From CAZBQG01 sp964493945 (GTDB taxonomy: Bacteria; Pseudomonadota; Alphaproteobacteria; Rhodospirillales; UBA2165): 38,137 bases of DNA. A model generated the notes under the pieces. The model saw nothing but the letters and a program-made list of their open reading frames with translations. It did not search any database and was not told the origin of the DNA. Made by a program: the position numbers and the translations under genes. Where the stretch lies: the NCBI GenBank assembly GCA_964493945.1, contig CAZBQG010000005.1:1-38137 (forward strand), written 5' to 3'. Positions 1 to 9,099 of this stretch are shown in pieces (the first letter of the stretch is position 1; each line of letters opens with the position of its first letter).

Positions 1-70
1 TGCTTGAATCACACAAACCATTGATAGTCCGTTAACTGTCAACAGGACCTAGTCCGGCAACTGATTTTAC

Positions 71-100
71 AAAAAAAACCGGGCCCTCTGGGGGCCTGGT
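71..100 (-). terminator. Rho-independent terminator
   Basis: Stem 78-86 pairs with 92-100 (9 bp, one mismatch, 5-base loop, GC-rich); on the minus strand it is followed directly by eight T (complement of 71-78). On the plus strand no T-tract follows, so it acts leftward. It closes the candidate small RNA. Confidence 0.75.
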
Positions 101-228
101 GAGTCGATACAGGGACGCATCATGTCTAAGAATACCGGTCCTTCCCGTTCGGGGTAAACTTGAAGGACCCTTTAACGGGCCTTACGCCCGAAAAAGCCGA
201 TCCGGGAAAAGCATTCCCAATTGGATCT
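71..228 (-). ncRNA. Candidate structured small RNA with its own terminator
   Basis: On the minus strand four hairpins follow each other in about 155 bases: 199-208 with 214-227 (GATCC/GGATC and GGGAA/TTCCC stems, a 4-base bulge at 219-222); 176-180 with 186-190; 137-144 with 162-169 (perfect 8-bp stem, C-rich loop); and the terminator stem 78-86 with 92-100 followed by eight T. A TATGAT box lies at 235-240 and would start transcription near 228. A TTGACA at 263-268 is 22 bases away, too far for an ideal pair, so the promoter is uncertain. I do not recognise the family: 6S, SRP RNA and tmRNA signatures are not apparent. It could also be a leader or mobile-element remnant. No plausible minus-strand ORF explains the terminator. 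Confidence 0.45.
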
Positions 229-395
229 TCGGAGATCATACCGGGTGGATGTGTACCCATGATGTCAATTGTGCAATTTTTTGTTTAAAAATGTATAAAT
301 TTGAAACAAGTTGGAAGCTCAGGCCGGCGGGCGGGTGAAAACCCTAAAATCGTCCTTTTCAGCCGTTTTTCATTTGGATTCAAGGTAGGCCGATT

Positions 396-2212
396 ATGAC
401 CGAATATTACGCGCCGCTCGATGACATCAGATTTGTGCTGAATGAAATCGCCGGAATGGATGAAATCGCCTCCTTGCCCGGCTACGAAGAGGCGTCCCCC
501 GACCTCGTCGATGCGGTGATGGAAGAGGCCGGGAAATTCGGCTCAGAGGTGCTGGCCCCTCTCAATCATTCAGGCGATGAGCAGGGTGCGAGGCTGGAAA
601 ACGGCGTGGTGCGCATGCCTGATGGTTTCACCGAGGCTTATGCCCAGTTCGCCCAGGCCGGCTGGATCGGCATTTCCATCGATCCCGCCTGGGGAGGCCA
701 GGGACTGCCCAAACTTTTGTCCGCCGCCACCCAGGAAATCTGGTGCTCGGCCAATCTGGCCTTCAGTTTGAGCCCCATGATGAACCAGGCGGCGGCCGAT
801 CTGCTGGCCAGTTTCGGCTCCGGCGCGCAGAAGGAAATATTTCTGCCCAAGATCGTGTCCGGCGAGTGGGCGGCGACCATGAACCTGACCGAACCCCATG
901 CCGGGTCTGATCTGGGGTGCCTCAGATGCAAGGCGGAACGGGATGGCGATCAGTTCCGCATTACCGGCCAAAAGATTTTCATCACCTATGGCGACCATGT
1001 GATGACCGAAAATATCATCCATCTGGTATTGGCTCGCATCAGCGGCGCACCCGAAGGTGTGGGAGGGATTTCGCTTTTCGTGGTGCCTAAATATCTGGTG
1101 GGCGATGATGGTACCCNNNNNNNNNNGCTGTCGTCGCGCTGGGCCAGCGAAACGATCTCAAGGCCCTGTCTCTGGAACGAAAATTAGGCATTCATGCCTC
1201 GCCGACGGCGGTCATGTCCTATGGCAATGGGGACGGTGCCATAGGTTATCTGGTGGGTGAGGAGAACCGCGGTCTGCACGCCATGTTCGCCATGATGAAT
1301 TTTTCCAGGTTGGGGGTCGCCATCCAGGGGCCGGCCATGGGCGAGCGGGCCTATCAACTGGCCCGCGCCTATGCCGAGGAACGGACCCAGGGGGTGGCCA
1401 TCGACGGCACCTCACCCGATGCGGTGCCGATTATCGAACATCCCGACGTGCGGCGCATGCTCATGTCCATGGCCGCCCAGACCGAAGCGGCCCGCGCCAT
1501 GAACCTTTATATCGCCGCCTGCCAGGACAAGGCGGCCCGCCACCCGGATGATGAAATGCGCGCCGCCAATGAAGCCCGCCAGGCATTGGTTTTGCCCATC
1601 GCCAAGGGCTGGGGCACGGAAGGCGGCATCGAAACCGCTCACCTGGGCATCCAGGTGCATGGCGGTACCGGCTTCATCGAGGAGACGGGCGCCGCGCAAT
1701 ATCTCCGCGATGCGCGTATTTCAGCCATTTACGAAGGCACCACCGGCATTCAGGCCAATGATCTGTTGTTCCGCAAAGTGGTGCGCGATGAGGCCTGGGC
1801 CATGAATGCCCTGTTGGCGGATATGGCTTCGGCCCGCGATGAACTGGCCGCCAGTCCCGATGAGACTTTGACTACCCTGGCCGCCCGTCTGGGCCAGGCC
1901 ATGGCCCATCTGGATGAAGCCACCCATTGGTTGTTGGGCACCAACGCCCAGGACCCGGCCCGGGCGGCGGCGGGTGCCGTGCATTATTTGCGGCTGGGGG
2001 GGATTACTCTGGGCGGCTGGTTCCTGGCCCGGGCGGCGGGCAGGGCCCGCGAAATGCTTGGTGCCGGGGAAGGCAACCAGGCGTTTCTGACCCGCAAAAT
2101 TCTGATCGCGCGCTTTTTTGCAGATCAGTTCATGCCCGATTGTCCCCAATTGCTGGCCAAGATCATGAATGGCGCGGGCAGCGTAATGGATGGAACCAAG
2201 GGTGTGTTTTGA
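396..2212 (+). CDS. Acyl-CoA dehydrogenase (DmdC-like long form), interrupted by assembly gap
   Basis: FAD-dependent alpha,beta-dehydrogenation of an acyl-CoA, passing electrons to ETF. The N-terminal part reads in one frame to 1116; after the N-run the protein resumes in another frame (alanine codon at 1127, then RNDLKALSLERKLGIHASP) to the stop at 2212. The FAD-site signature LTEPHAGSDLG lies near residue 165; after the gap come HGGTGFIEETG and AIYEGTTGIQANDL, whose glutamate is the expected catalytic base. About 600 aa with an extra C-terminal domain matches the longer branch that includes 3-methylmercaptopropionyl-CoA dehydrogenase (DmdC), but substrate cannot be read from sequence. Start ATG has AAGGTAGG at 382-389. 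The frame change is best explained by a placeholder gap, not a mutation. Confidence 0.9.
1117..1126. other. Assembly gap (10 N)
   Basis: Ten N inside the acyl-CoA dehydrogenase gene. The flanking frames differ; for an intact gene the true missing length must leave remainder 2 on division by 3 (8, 11, 14 and so on), so ten is a placeholder. Confidence 0.98.
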
Positions 2213-2300
2213 ATTATAAGGGGCTCAGCCGGGCTTGCTTCTTCTTAATCCTGAATAACGGAAAAGCTAAATTGCCCATTGATTCTCATATATTTTTTTA

Positions 2301-2328
2301 TTCCACCTTGGAAAAAAAAGGCTATAGT
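2301..2328 (+). promoter_or_regulatory. Possible lptF promoter giving a leaderless mRNA
   Basis: TATAGT at 2323-2328 lies only 8 bases before the lptF ATG (2337), with a weak -35 (TTCCAC, 2301-2306, 16-base spacer). No Shine-Dalgarno sequence precedes the ATG, which fits transcription starting at or next to the start codon. The -35 is poor, so this is a weak call. Confidence 0.35.
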
Positions 2329-2336
2329 CGGCAGCC

Positions 2337-3467
2337 ATGAACAGGATTTCCAGATATATGCTGCGCCAATTGACGGTGGGCATGATCTTGGCCAGCCTGG
2401 GTCTGGCCGGAGTGATCTGGCTGACCCAGTCCCTGCGTTTCGTGGATTCCATCATTAACCGTGGCCTGTCGGCGGGGGATTTCTTTTATCTGACCATTCT
2501 TCTGATGCCCAATTTTCTGACCATCGTTCTGCCCATCGCCTTGTTTCTGGTGGTGATATTCATCTATTCCAAGATGAATGCGGACCGGGAACTGGTCATC
2601 CTGCGCGCCGCCGGGGTGAGCCCCTTGTCGGTGGCCAAGCCGGCGCTTTATATGGGCTTGGCGGTGACCGCCCTCAGTTACGCCCTGGCCCTTTATATGA
2701 CGCCCATTTCGTACAAGAAATTCCGGGTCATGCAGTGGGATATCCGCTACAGCCTGGCCCATGTGGTGCTGCGCGAGGGCGAATTCAGCATGTTTTCGGA
2801 CAAAATAACGGTCTATGTCAGAGAGCGCACCGGCGAGAACGAGCTTCTGGGGATTTTGGTCCATGATAGTCACGACCCGAAGAAACCGGTCACTTATCTG
2901 GCCAAGCGGGGGATTTTGGCCGAAACGCCCAGCGGCGCCCGGGTGGTCATGTTCGAAGGCAGCCGTCAGGTTCTGGACAGAACCAGCCCGAAAAAGGATT
3001 CAACCTTGTTTTTCGACCAATATAATCTGGATCTCAGCGGCGTGGTCAAAAAGCCGAAACGGCGTTACCGGGAGCCCCGTGAGCGGATGGTGGGAGAGCT
3101 TCTGTCCTTGAAAAAGGAGGATATGGGGAACCCCAAGGATTACGGCAAATTCGTCATCGAGGCCCATCAGAGGCTGACCTCCCCCTTGAGCGGGTTGGGC
3201 TTCATCCTGGTCGGGCTTTTATGCCTGTTGAGTGGTGATTTCTCCCGGCGCGGCCAAGCGTTGCGCATCACCGCCGCCGTCATCATCATCATCGCCCTGC
3301 AGGCCATTTTCATGGCATTGACCAACCTGGCGGCCAAGAATTTGGAACTTGTTCCCCTCCTTTATGTCAATGCACTGCTTCCCATTCTGGTGGGAATGGG
3401 GCTTTTGATCCATCCGCCGCGCTGGCGCAATCCCTTTGCGTCGGGCCGCCCGGCGCCGGCGGGTTAG
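2337..3467 (+). CDS. lptF: LPS export ABC transporter permease LptF
   Basis: Inner-membrane permease of the LptB2FG complex that extracts lipopolysaccharide from the inner membrane and hands it to LptC/LptA. 376 aa, usual size. YjgP/YjgQ architecture: transmembrane helices at about 15-35, 50-75 and 100-120, a periplasmic beta-jellyroll-like section (about 135-270), then three C-terminal helices (about 280-365). The coupling-helix region with DRELVILRAAGVSPLSVA (about 83-100) is the typical family motif. Followed after 14 bases by lptG, with which it forms the heterodimer, then lptD: transport genes and the outer-membrane receptor are in one operon. No ribosome binding site precedes the ATG (see promoter entry). 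Confidence 0.95.
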   Translation: MNRISRYMLRQLTVGMILASLGLAGVIWLTQSLRFVDSIINRGLSAGDFFYLTILLMPNFLTIVLPIALFLVVIFIYSKMNADRELVILRAAGVSPLSVAKPALYMGLAVTALSYALALYMTPISYKKFRVMQWDIRYSLAHVVLREGEFSMFSDKITVYVRERTGENELLGILVHDSHDPKKPVTYLAKRGILAETPSGARVVMFEGSRQVLDRTSPKKDSTLFFDQYNLDLSGVVKKPKRRYREPRERMVGELLSLKKEDMGNPKDYGKFVIEAHQRLTSPLSGLGFILVGLLCLLSGDFSRRGQALRITAAVIIIIALQAIFMALTNLAAKNLELVPLLYVNALLPILVGMGLLIHPPRWRNPFASGRPAPAG

Positions 3468-3481
3468 GGGAGGGAAGCCGG

Positions 3482-4582
3482 ATGCGCCTCTCGCCCATAC
3501 TTTCGATCTATATCGGCCGACAGTTCCTGATCAGCTTTGCCGGCGTTATTGTCGTCCTGCTCAGTATCATATTTCTGTTCGACATCGTCGAATTGCTGCG
3601 CCGCTCGGCGACCCAGGAGGCCGTCAATGCCGGGCTGATTTTGAAAATGGGATTGTTCAAGCTGCCCTTCATGGGGCAAAAGATGTTTCCCTTTGCCGTT
3701 CTGTTCGGCGCCATGGTTTCATTTTGGCGTTTGACCCGGTCCCGCGAATTGATGGTCACCCGGGCTGCCGGGGTCTCCGCCTGGCAATTTCTGCTTCCCG
3801 TCCTGGTCATGGCGTTTCTTCTTGGACTGTTCAAAATCATGGCCTTCAATCCCGCGGCTTCCGTGCTTCTGACCCGCTATGAACGGCTTAATTCAACCTA
3901 TCTGAAGGGCCAGACCAACCTGCTTGCACTGTCCAGCTCCGGCCTGTGGCTGCGTCAGGCCAACGAAAAAAGTCAATCCGTGATCCATGCCTACCGGTTG
4001 TCCCTGGACGGCGCCGATATCGGCCTGGAGGAAGTGACCATTTTTGTTTATTCCGGGATCGACAGTTTCGAAGGACGGGTTACGGCCAAGACCGGGAAAT
4101 TGGAGGACGGCTTCTGGCACCTGCGTGATGTTTGGATCTACAAGCCTGACACGCCCTTGCGCCAGGTGGAGGAATATTGGTTCGAAACCGATCTGACGCT
4201 GGATAACATTCAAGACAGTTTCGCACCGCCCGAGACCATGTCCTTTTGGGATTTGCCCAATTTCATTGAAAATCTGGAGCGCGCCGGGTTTTCGGCCCTG
4301 CGCCACAGGCTTTATTGGCACAGCCTTATGGCCGCCCCTCTGCTTTTATGTGCCATGATTTTAATCGCCGCCACATTCACCTTGCGCTCGTCCAGAACCG
4401 GGAACACGGCCTTCGTCATCATGGGTGGGGTTTTTGTTGGGTTTGTGTTGTTCTTCTTTTCAGATATTGTCTCGGCTCTCGGCCTGCGCGACAACATTCC
4501 CGTCGTCCTGGCAGCCTGGACGCCGTCGGGGGTTTTCACCTTGCTGGGCCTGGCCATGGTTTTTCACCTGGAGGACGGATAG
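3482..4582 (+). CDS. lptG: LPS export ABC transporter permease LptG
   Basis: Second permease half of LptB2FG. 366 aa, usual length. Same plan as LptF: N-terminal helix (about 12-35), two more helices flanking the coupling segment SRELMVTRAAGVSAWQFLL (about 83-101), a periplasmic domain (about 130-265), three C-terminal helices ending near residue 360. ATG preceded by AGGGGAGG at 3466-3473. The periplasmic part contains NLLALSSSGLWLRQ, typical of LptG, which separates it from LptF. Ends 4 bases before the chosen lptD start. Confidence 0.95.
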   Translation: MRLSPILSIYIGRQFLISFAGVIVVLLSIIFLFDIVELLRRSATQEAVNAGLILKMGLFKLPFMGQKMFPFAVLFGAMVSFWRLTRSRELMVTRAAGVSAWQFLLPVLVMAFLLGLFKIMAFNPAASVLLTRYERLNSTYLKGQTNLLALSSSGLWLRQANEKSQSVIHAYRLSLDGADIGLEEVTIFVYSGIDSFEGRVTAKTGKLEDGFWHLRDVWIYKPDTPLRQVEEYWFETDLTLDNIQDSFAPPETMSFWDLPNFIENLERAGFSALRHRLYWHSLMAAPLLLCAMILIAATFTLRSSRTGNTAFVIMGGVFVGFVLFFFSDIVSALGLRDNIPVVLAAWTPSGVFTLLGLAMVFHLEDG

Positions 4583-4586
4583 CCCC

Positions 4587-6752
4587 GTGTTCAAGGCAAG
4601 ATTGTCACATATGGGTGCGTTTTTAGCCCTTTTGTTCCTGTCCCTTTGGCCGGTGGGCGCCGGGGCCCAGCCGGCTGCTGGTCCGGGGGCAAGTCAGGAG
4701 CCCTTCCTGTTCACCGCTGATGAGGTGATCCATGAACGTGAATTGGGCATTTCCAGGCTGACGGGAAATGTTGAAATTTCCAAAGATGACAAAATTCTGA
4801 TCGCCGATACGGTCACCTATAATGAACGGGAGGCTGTTCTTTCAGCCTCTGGGAATGTGAAATTTCTCCAGCCCTCGGGTGATGTGCTGTTCGGTGAATT
4901 CATGGAAATCAGCGGCGATTTCAAAGACGGCATCATCCGCGAAATCCGTATCCTTCTGTCCGACAGCGCGCGCATCGCGGCAAACGGGGCGCGCCTTTCG
5001 GGAGGCACCCGCCTGGAAATGAGCAACGCGGTCTATTCATCCTGCAATGCCTGCGCCCGCGACCCTGAACAGCCGCCTTTCTGGCAGGTCAAGGCGGTCA
5101 AGGCGGTCCATGATCAGGTCCGCAAGACCGTGGAATATACGGATGCCTGGTTGGAATTGGCCGGCCTGCCCGTGTTCTACACCCCCTATTTGTCCCACTC
5201 CGATCCGACGGTCCAGCGCCAAAGCGGGTTTCTGGTACCCAAATTCGGCGCTTCGAACAATCTGGGGACCACCTTGAGCGCCCCCTATCACTATGTCATC
5301 GCGCCCAACCGGGATGCCACCATCACGCCGATCCTCACGTCGAAGGAACGCCTGGTCCTGGCCGGCGAGTACCGGGAATTGCAAACCCACGGGTTGGTGA
5401 ATGTTGAAGCCAGCGTGAACTATGACTCGAAGAACGAATTTCGCGGCCATCTGGACAGCGACGGACGTTTCGATCTGGACCGGACCTGGCGCTGGGGGTT
5501 CGATTTGGACCGGGCGAGCGACGATACCTATAAACGCCGCTTCCGCTTCGGTTCGGAAAAAACACTGACCTCCAGGCTTTTCGCCGAAGGCTTCAGAAAT
5601 CGCAATTATATGGCAGTTTCAGGAGTAACCTTTCAGGGCGTGCGCGAAACCGATGATCCGGGCAATACCCCCGTCGTGCTGCCCATGTTTGAATTCTCCC
5701 AGTTGGGGGAGCCTCTGCATCTCGGCGCCAGGACCAGCCTGGATGCAAGCATGGTGGCCCTGTCTCGCACGCGGGGCATGGACACGCGCAGGATGTCCGC
5801 CGGTGCCGGGTATCATTTGCCCTATATCAGCCCCTTGGGCGAGATTTATGATCTGTCCCTGTCCCTGCACGGTGATCTCTATCATGTCAGCCGTCTGCCG
5901 CGCCCGGGCGCGAAGAAGGATTACAGCGGCTTCGCGGGACGCCTGCGTCCTGAAATGGCGCTCAATTGGCGGCTTCCCTTCTCGCGCCGGTCGGGCTTCG
6001 CGGATCAGGTGGTGGAACCGGTGGTCTCCGTCGTTCTCAGCCCCAATGGCGGCAATCCCGATACCATTCCCAACGAGGACAGCGTGGATCTGGAACTGGA
6101 TGAAACCAATCTCATCTCGGCCAACCGCTTTACCGGGCTTGACCGGGTCGAAAGCGGCCCGCGCATGGGATATGGTCTGAAATGGCGAATCCAGGGCAAG
6201 AAAGGCGGCGGCAGTTCGGTCTTTTTGGGGCAAAGCTTCCGCTTAAGGGATGACTATACCTTCGGCCAGGGCAGCGGGCTGGAGGATAATTTCTCCGATA
6301 TCGTCGGGCGGCTCACGGTCTCGCCGGGCGAGGACCTGGATCTGGTCTACCGCACCCGGATCGACAAGGACGATCTTTCGCCAAGGCGCCATGAAGTCAA
6401 CTTAAGGGCCGGCCGTCCGGCATTGAATTTCTCGACCAATTACGTCTTCTTCGATCATCAGGAAGGGTCTGAATTCGGCGGGCGTGAAGAAATCCGAACC
6501 AATGTCAGCGCCAAGCTGACCCGCTTCTGGCGGAGCGATTTCTCCAACCTCTATGATCTGGACGAGGATGACGGGCTGCGCTCATTGGGTTTGAAATTCA
6601 CCTATGAATGCGAATGTTTTGATTTCAGCGTATCCTTCACGCGAACCTTTTACGAAGACCGGGACGTCAAGCCCAGCGACGCCATATTGTTGAGGATGAC
6701 CTTCAAGACCCTGGGCGAGGTACAGACCGGAATATCCCATTCCGGGAGCTGA
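4587..6752 (+). CDS. lptD: LPS assembly outer-membrane protein LptD
   Basis: Outer-membrane beta-barrel that, with lipoprotein LptE, inserts LPS into the outer leaflet. 721 aa from GTG 4587. The frame is open upstream into lptG, but GTG 4587 gives a proper signal peptide (MFKARLSH, hydrophobic core, cleavage after GAGAQ) and has GGAGGA at 4570-4575; ATG 4611 would lose the positive n-region. Residues about 40-140 form the OstA/LptA-like N-domain; the rest is the barrel, with RQSGFLVPKFGASNNLG near 210. Two cysteine pairs, C153/C156 and C675/C677, probably make the inter-domain disulfides that mature LptD needs. Overlaps surA by one base, fitting SurA's known role in LptD folding. Confidence 0.93.
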   Translation: MFKARLSHMGAFLALLFLSLWPVGAGAQPAAGPGASQEPFLFTADEVIHERELGISRLTGNVEISKDDKILIADTVTYNEREAVLSASGNVKFLQPSGDVLFGEFMEISGDFKDGIIREIRILLSDSARIAANGARLSGGTRLEMSNAVYSSCNACARDPEQPPFWQVKAVKAVHDQVRKTVEYTDAWLELAGLPVFYTPYLSHSDPTVQRQSGFLVPKFGASNNLGTTLSAPYHYVIAPNRDATITPILTSKERLVLAGEYRELQTHGLVNVEASVNYDSKNEFRGHLDSDGRFDLDRTWRWGFDLDRASDDTYKRRFRFGSEKTLTSRLFAEGFRNRNYMAVSGVTFQGVRETDDPGNTPVVLPMFEFSQLGEPLHLGARTSLDASMVALSRTRGMDTRRMSAGAGYHLPYISPLGEIYDLSLSLHGDLYHVSRLPRPGAKKDYSGFAGRLRPEMALNWRLPFSRRSGFADQVVEPVVSVVLSPNGGNPDTIPNEDSVDLELDETNLISANRFTGLDRVESGPRMGYGLKWRIQGKKGGGSSVFLGQSFRLRDDYTFGQGSGLEDNFSDIVGRLTVSPGEDLDLVYRTRIDKDDLSPRRHEVNLRAGRPALNFSTNYVFFDHQEGSEFGGREEIRTNVSAKLTRFWRSDFSNLYDLDEDDGLRSLGLKFTYECECFDFSVSFTRTFYEDRDVKPSDAILLRMTFKTLGEVQTGISHSGS

Positions 6753-8056
6753 TGGAAGGTATGATGGGGAAAATGATCCATCTCGGCAAATGCCACCGGA
6801 AACACCTGTGGGGTCTGATTGTCCTGGCGGTTTTGGGTCTTTATCCGGAGCGCATCCTGGCCCAGGCTTCCTTGCGCATCGCGGCCATCGTCAATGACGA
6901 AGCAATTTCCGTTTATGATCTCAACAACCGGGCGCGTCTGGTTATTTTTTCAGCCCGTCTGCCCGGTGATCCCGCCACCCTCCGGCGGGTCCGAGCTCAG
7001 GTCATGCGCAACCTGATCGATGAGAGGTTGCGCCTTCAGGAAGCCAAAAAGCAGAAAATCACCGTCGAAAAGAGGGAAATCGATCTTGCCGTTAGGGATC
7101 TGGAAACGCGCAACAAGATATCCAAAGGCCAGTTGCGCCAATTCCTGAACGGCAGGGGGATCGACAAATCCACTCTGATCAGCCAGATCGAAGCCAATAT
7201 CGCCTGGATCAAAGTGGTCCGCCGCTCCGTCCGTTCGGGCACCGCCATCGGCGAGGATGCGATAGACGAAGCCCTGGCCCAAATGAAGGCAAACAAGGGA
7301 AAACCAGAATACCTTATCGGCGAGATATTTCTGCCCTTCACGCAAAAAACCACCGTCGAGAATATGGCGGAATTCGCCAACAAGCTGGTCGGCCAAATTC
7401 GCAATGGCGCGGATTTCAGCACCGTGGCCAAGACTTTTTCAGCCAGCGCCTCGGCCACACTTGGTGGCCGGCTGGGCTGGATGCGGTCCGACCAGATCGC
7501 CATCAGTCTGGCCAGGGCTTTGGAGCGTATGCAGGTTAAGGAATTGTCCCAACCGATCAAGGCGCTCGACGGTTACTATATCCTGCAGTTGCACGGTAAG
7601 CGGCTGGCGAGCAGTGGGGCCAACACTGAAATCGTCATGAACCTGCATCAGATATTTCTTCCCCTTCCCAAGAATGCCGCCCCGGACAGGGTCAAAGCCG
7701 GCATGGGTGCTCTAAGGGGGGCAGTCCGGGGGGTGAGGGTATGCGGCGATATGAAAAAAGCGGGCGCCAAGCTGAAGGGCGGGAAAGCGGCTTTTTTAAA
7801 GGATATCAAATTGACTTCCCTACCCAATAATCTGGGCAATGTGGTGGGCCGGCTGGGCGTGGGTCGGGTCAGCCCGCCCGTCCGCATGCCGGCTGGCCTG
7901 GTGGCGGTGATGGTCTGCACCCGGAAGGGGGGCGGCCCGGACTCCAAAATCCGCGAGCGGGTGGGCACCCATTTGCGGGGTCAAAGGGCCGATATGGTTT
8001 CCCGGCGTCTGCTCCGCAATCTTCGCCGATCGGCTTTCATCGATATCAGGAAATGA
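6752..8056 (+). CDS. surA: Periplasmic chaperone / peptidyl-prolyl isomerase SurA
   Basis: Periplasmic chaperone for outer-membrane proteins. 434 aa from ATG 6752, which shares a base with the lptD stop; in-frame ATGs at 6761, 6764 and 6773 are possible, with GGAAGG (6754-6759) favouring 6764. A signal peptide follows (LWGLIVLAVLGLYPERILAQA). SurA N-domain covers about 30-160 (IAAIVNDEAISVYDLNNRA), one clear parvulin domain about 185-290 (ends DGYYILQLHGKRL), and a divergent second copy about 305-405. One PPIase domain being degenerate is common outside Enterobacteria. Operon with lptD and pdxA; the stop overlaps the pdxA start by 4 bases (ATGA). Confidence 0.92.
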   Translation: MEGMMGKMIHLGKCHRKHLWGLIVLAVLGLYPERILAQASLRIAAIVNDEAISVYDLNNRARLVIFSARLPGDPATLRRVRAQVMRNLIDERLRLQEAKKQKITVEKREIDLAVRDLETRNKISKGQLRQFLNGRGIDKSTLISQIEANIAWIKVVRRSVRSGTAIGEDAIDEALAQMKANKGKPEYLIGEIFLPFTQKTTVENMAEFANKLVGQIRNGADFSTVAKTFSASASATLGGRLGWMRSDQIAISLARALERMQVKELSQPIKALDGYYILQLHGKRLASSGANTEIVMNLHQIFLPLPKNAAPDRVKAGMGALRGAVRGVRVCGDMKKAGAKLKGGKAAFLKDIKLTSLPNNLGNVVGRLGVGRVSPPVRMPAGLVAVMVCTRKGGGPDSKIRERVGTHLRGQRADMVSRRLLRNLRRSAFIDIRK

Positions 8057-9099
8057 CATTGGCCGAAGTCTCTGGGGCCAAAGTCTCTGGGGCCCAGCCT
8101 ACCCCTCCAATCGCGTTGACCATGGGCGAGCCGGCTGGTGTGGGTGGTGAAATCACCCTCAAGCTCTGGCAGGGTAGGACACAAGAAACCCCCATTTTTT
8201 TTCTGATTGATGATGGGCAGCGGCTGAGGCGTTTGGCTGGGGAATTGGGCCTGGAAGTGCCCGTCCAGGAGATTGACGGGCCCGAGGGGGCAGCGGAGGT
8301 TTTTGGCCAAGCCTTGCCCGTGCTGCCCGTGACTCTGGCGGCTCCGGTGACGCCGGGTCAGTTGGACGGGCGCAATGGCCGGGCCGTGGGCCAGGCAATT
8401 GAAATGGCGGTCCGTCTCACCCAGGCGGGCCGGGTGGGAGCCGTCGTCACCAATCCTATCCATAAGCAGGTTTTCCAAGAGGCCGGCTTTTCCTATCCCG
8501 GCCATACAGAATTTCTGGCCGCTCTGGCCGGCATCGAAAGCGAGCCGGTGATGATGCTGACGGGCGAGGGATTGCGCGTGGTCCCGGTCACCCGCCATAT
8601 GAGCCTGACCCAGGCCATCGGTGCCTTGAGCCCCGAATTGATCATCGAGACCGGGCTGATCACGGCCAACGCTTTGGCCCAGGATTTCGCCATTAAGACC
8701 CCGCGTATCGCCCTGGCCGGGCTTAATCCCCATGCCGGCGAAGGGGGCGTGATGGGTGATGAGGAAAGCCGCCTCATTGAACCGGCCATCCGCGCCCTGG
8801 CAGATCAAGGGATCGAGGTGCGGGGGCCGCTGCCGGCCGATACCTTGTTTCATGCCGAGGCCAGACGCACCTATGATGCGGTCTTGTGCATGTATCACGA
8901 TCAGGCCCTGATCCCCATCAAGACCATCGATTTCCATGGTGCGGTGAATGTGACCCTGGGTCTGCCTTTCGTGCGCACCTCGCCCGATCACGGAACGGCG
9001 CTTGATATCGCGGGCACCGGCCAGGCCCGTGAAGACAGCCTCACCGCCGCCGTCAATCTTGCGGCCTTCATGGCCGGCCGCCGGGCGCGGGTCCTTTAG
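8053..9099 (+). CDS. pdxA: 4-hydroxythreonine-4-phosphate dehydrogenase PdxA
   Basis: NAD-dependent oxidation of 4-phosphohydroxy-L-threonine in the DXP-dependent pyridoxal phosphate pathway. 348 aa. The family start ALTMGEPAG begins at residue 21, so the N-terminus is about 15 residues longer than usual and carries a small tandem duplication (8061-8094). Metal ligands are visible as H182 (RHMSL), H227 (NPHAGEGG) and H282 (YHDQ); their spacing of 45 and 55 equals that of the E. coli zinc histidines. The ATGA overlap with surA supports the 8053 start. The stop TAG shares its G with the rsmA GTG start, so the surA-pdxA-rsmA block is translationally coupled. Confidence 0.95.
   Translation: MTLAEVSGAKVSGAQPTPPIALTMGEPAGVGGEITLKLWQGRTQETPIFFLIDDGQRLRRLAGELGLEVPVQEIDGPEGAAEVFGQALPVLPVTLAAPVTPGQLDGRNGRAVGQAIEMAVRLTQAGRVGAVVTNPIHKQVFQEAGFSYPGHTEFLAALAGIESEPVMMLTGEGLRVVPVTRHMSLTQAIGALSPELIIETGLITANALAQDFAIKTPRIALAGLNPHAGEGGVMGDEESRLIEPAIRALADQGIEVRGPLPADTLFHAEARRTYDAVLCMYHDQALIPIKTIDFHGAVNVTLGLPFVRTSPDHGTALDIAGTGQAREDSLTAAVNLAAFMAGRRARVL
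8061..8094 (+). repeat. 15-bp tandem repeat in the pdxA 5' end
   Basis: Two copies of a 15-base unit (8061-8075 and 8076-8090, 14 of 15 identical) and the first four bases of a third. It encodes AEVSG-AKVSG and keeps the frame. It lies before the conserved PdxA core. Confidence 0.9.

Noticed and set aside
99..338. 79-codon plus-strand ORF before the acyl-CoA dehydrogenase
   Set aside because: No ribosome site, no recognisable protein pattern, and it runs through the hairpins of the candidate small RNA on the other strand.
2213..2300. Terminator after the acyl-CoA dehydrogenase gene
   Set aside because: G/C-rich and T-rich parts are present but do not form a proper stem followed by T.
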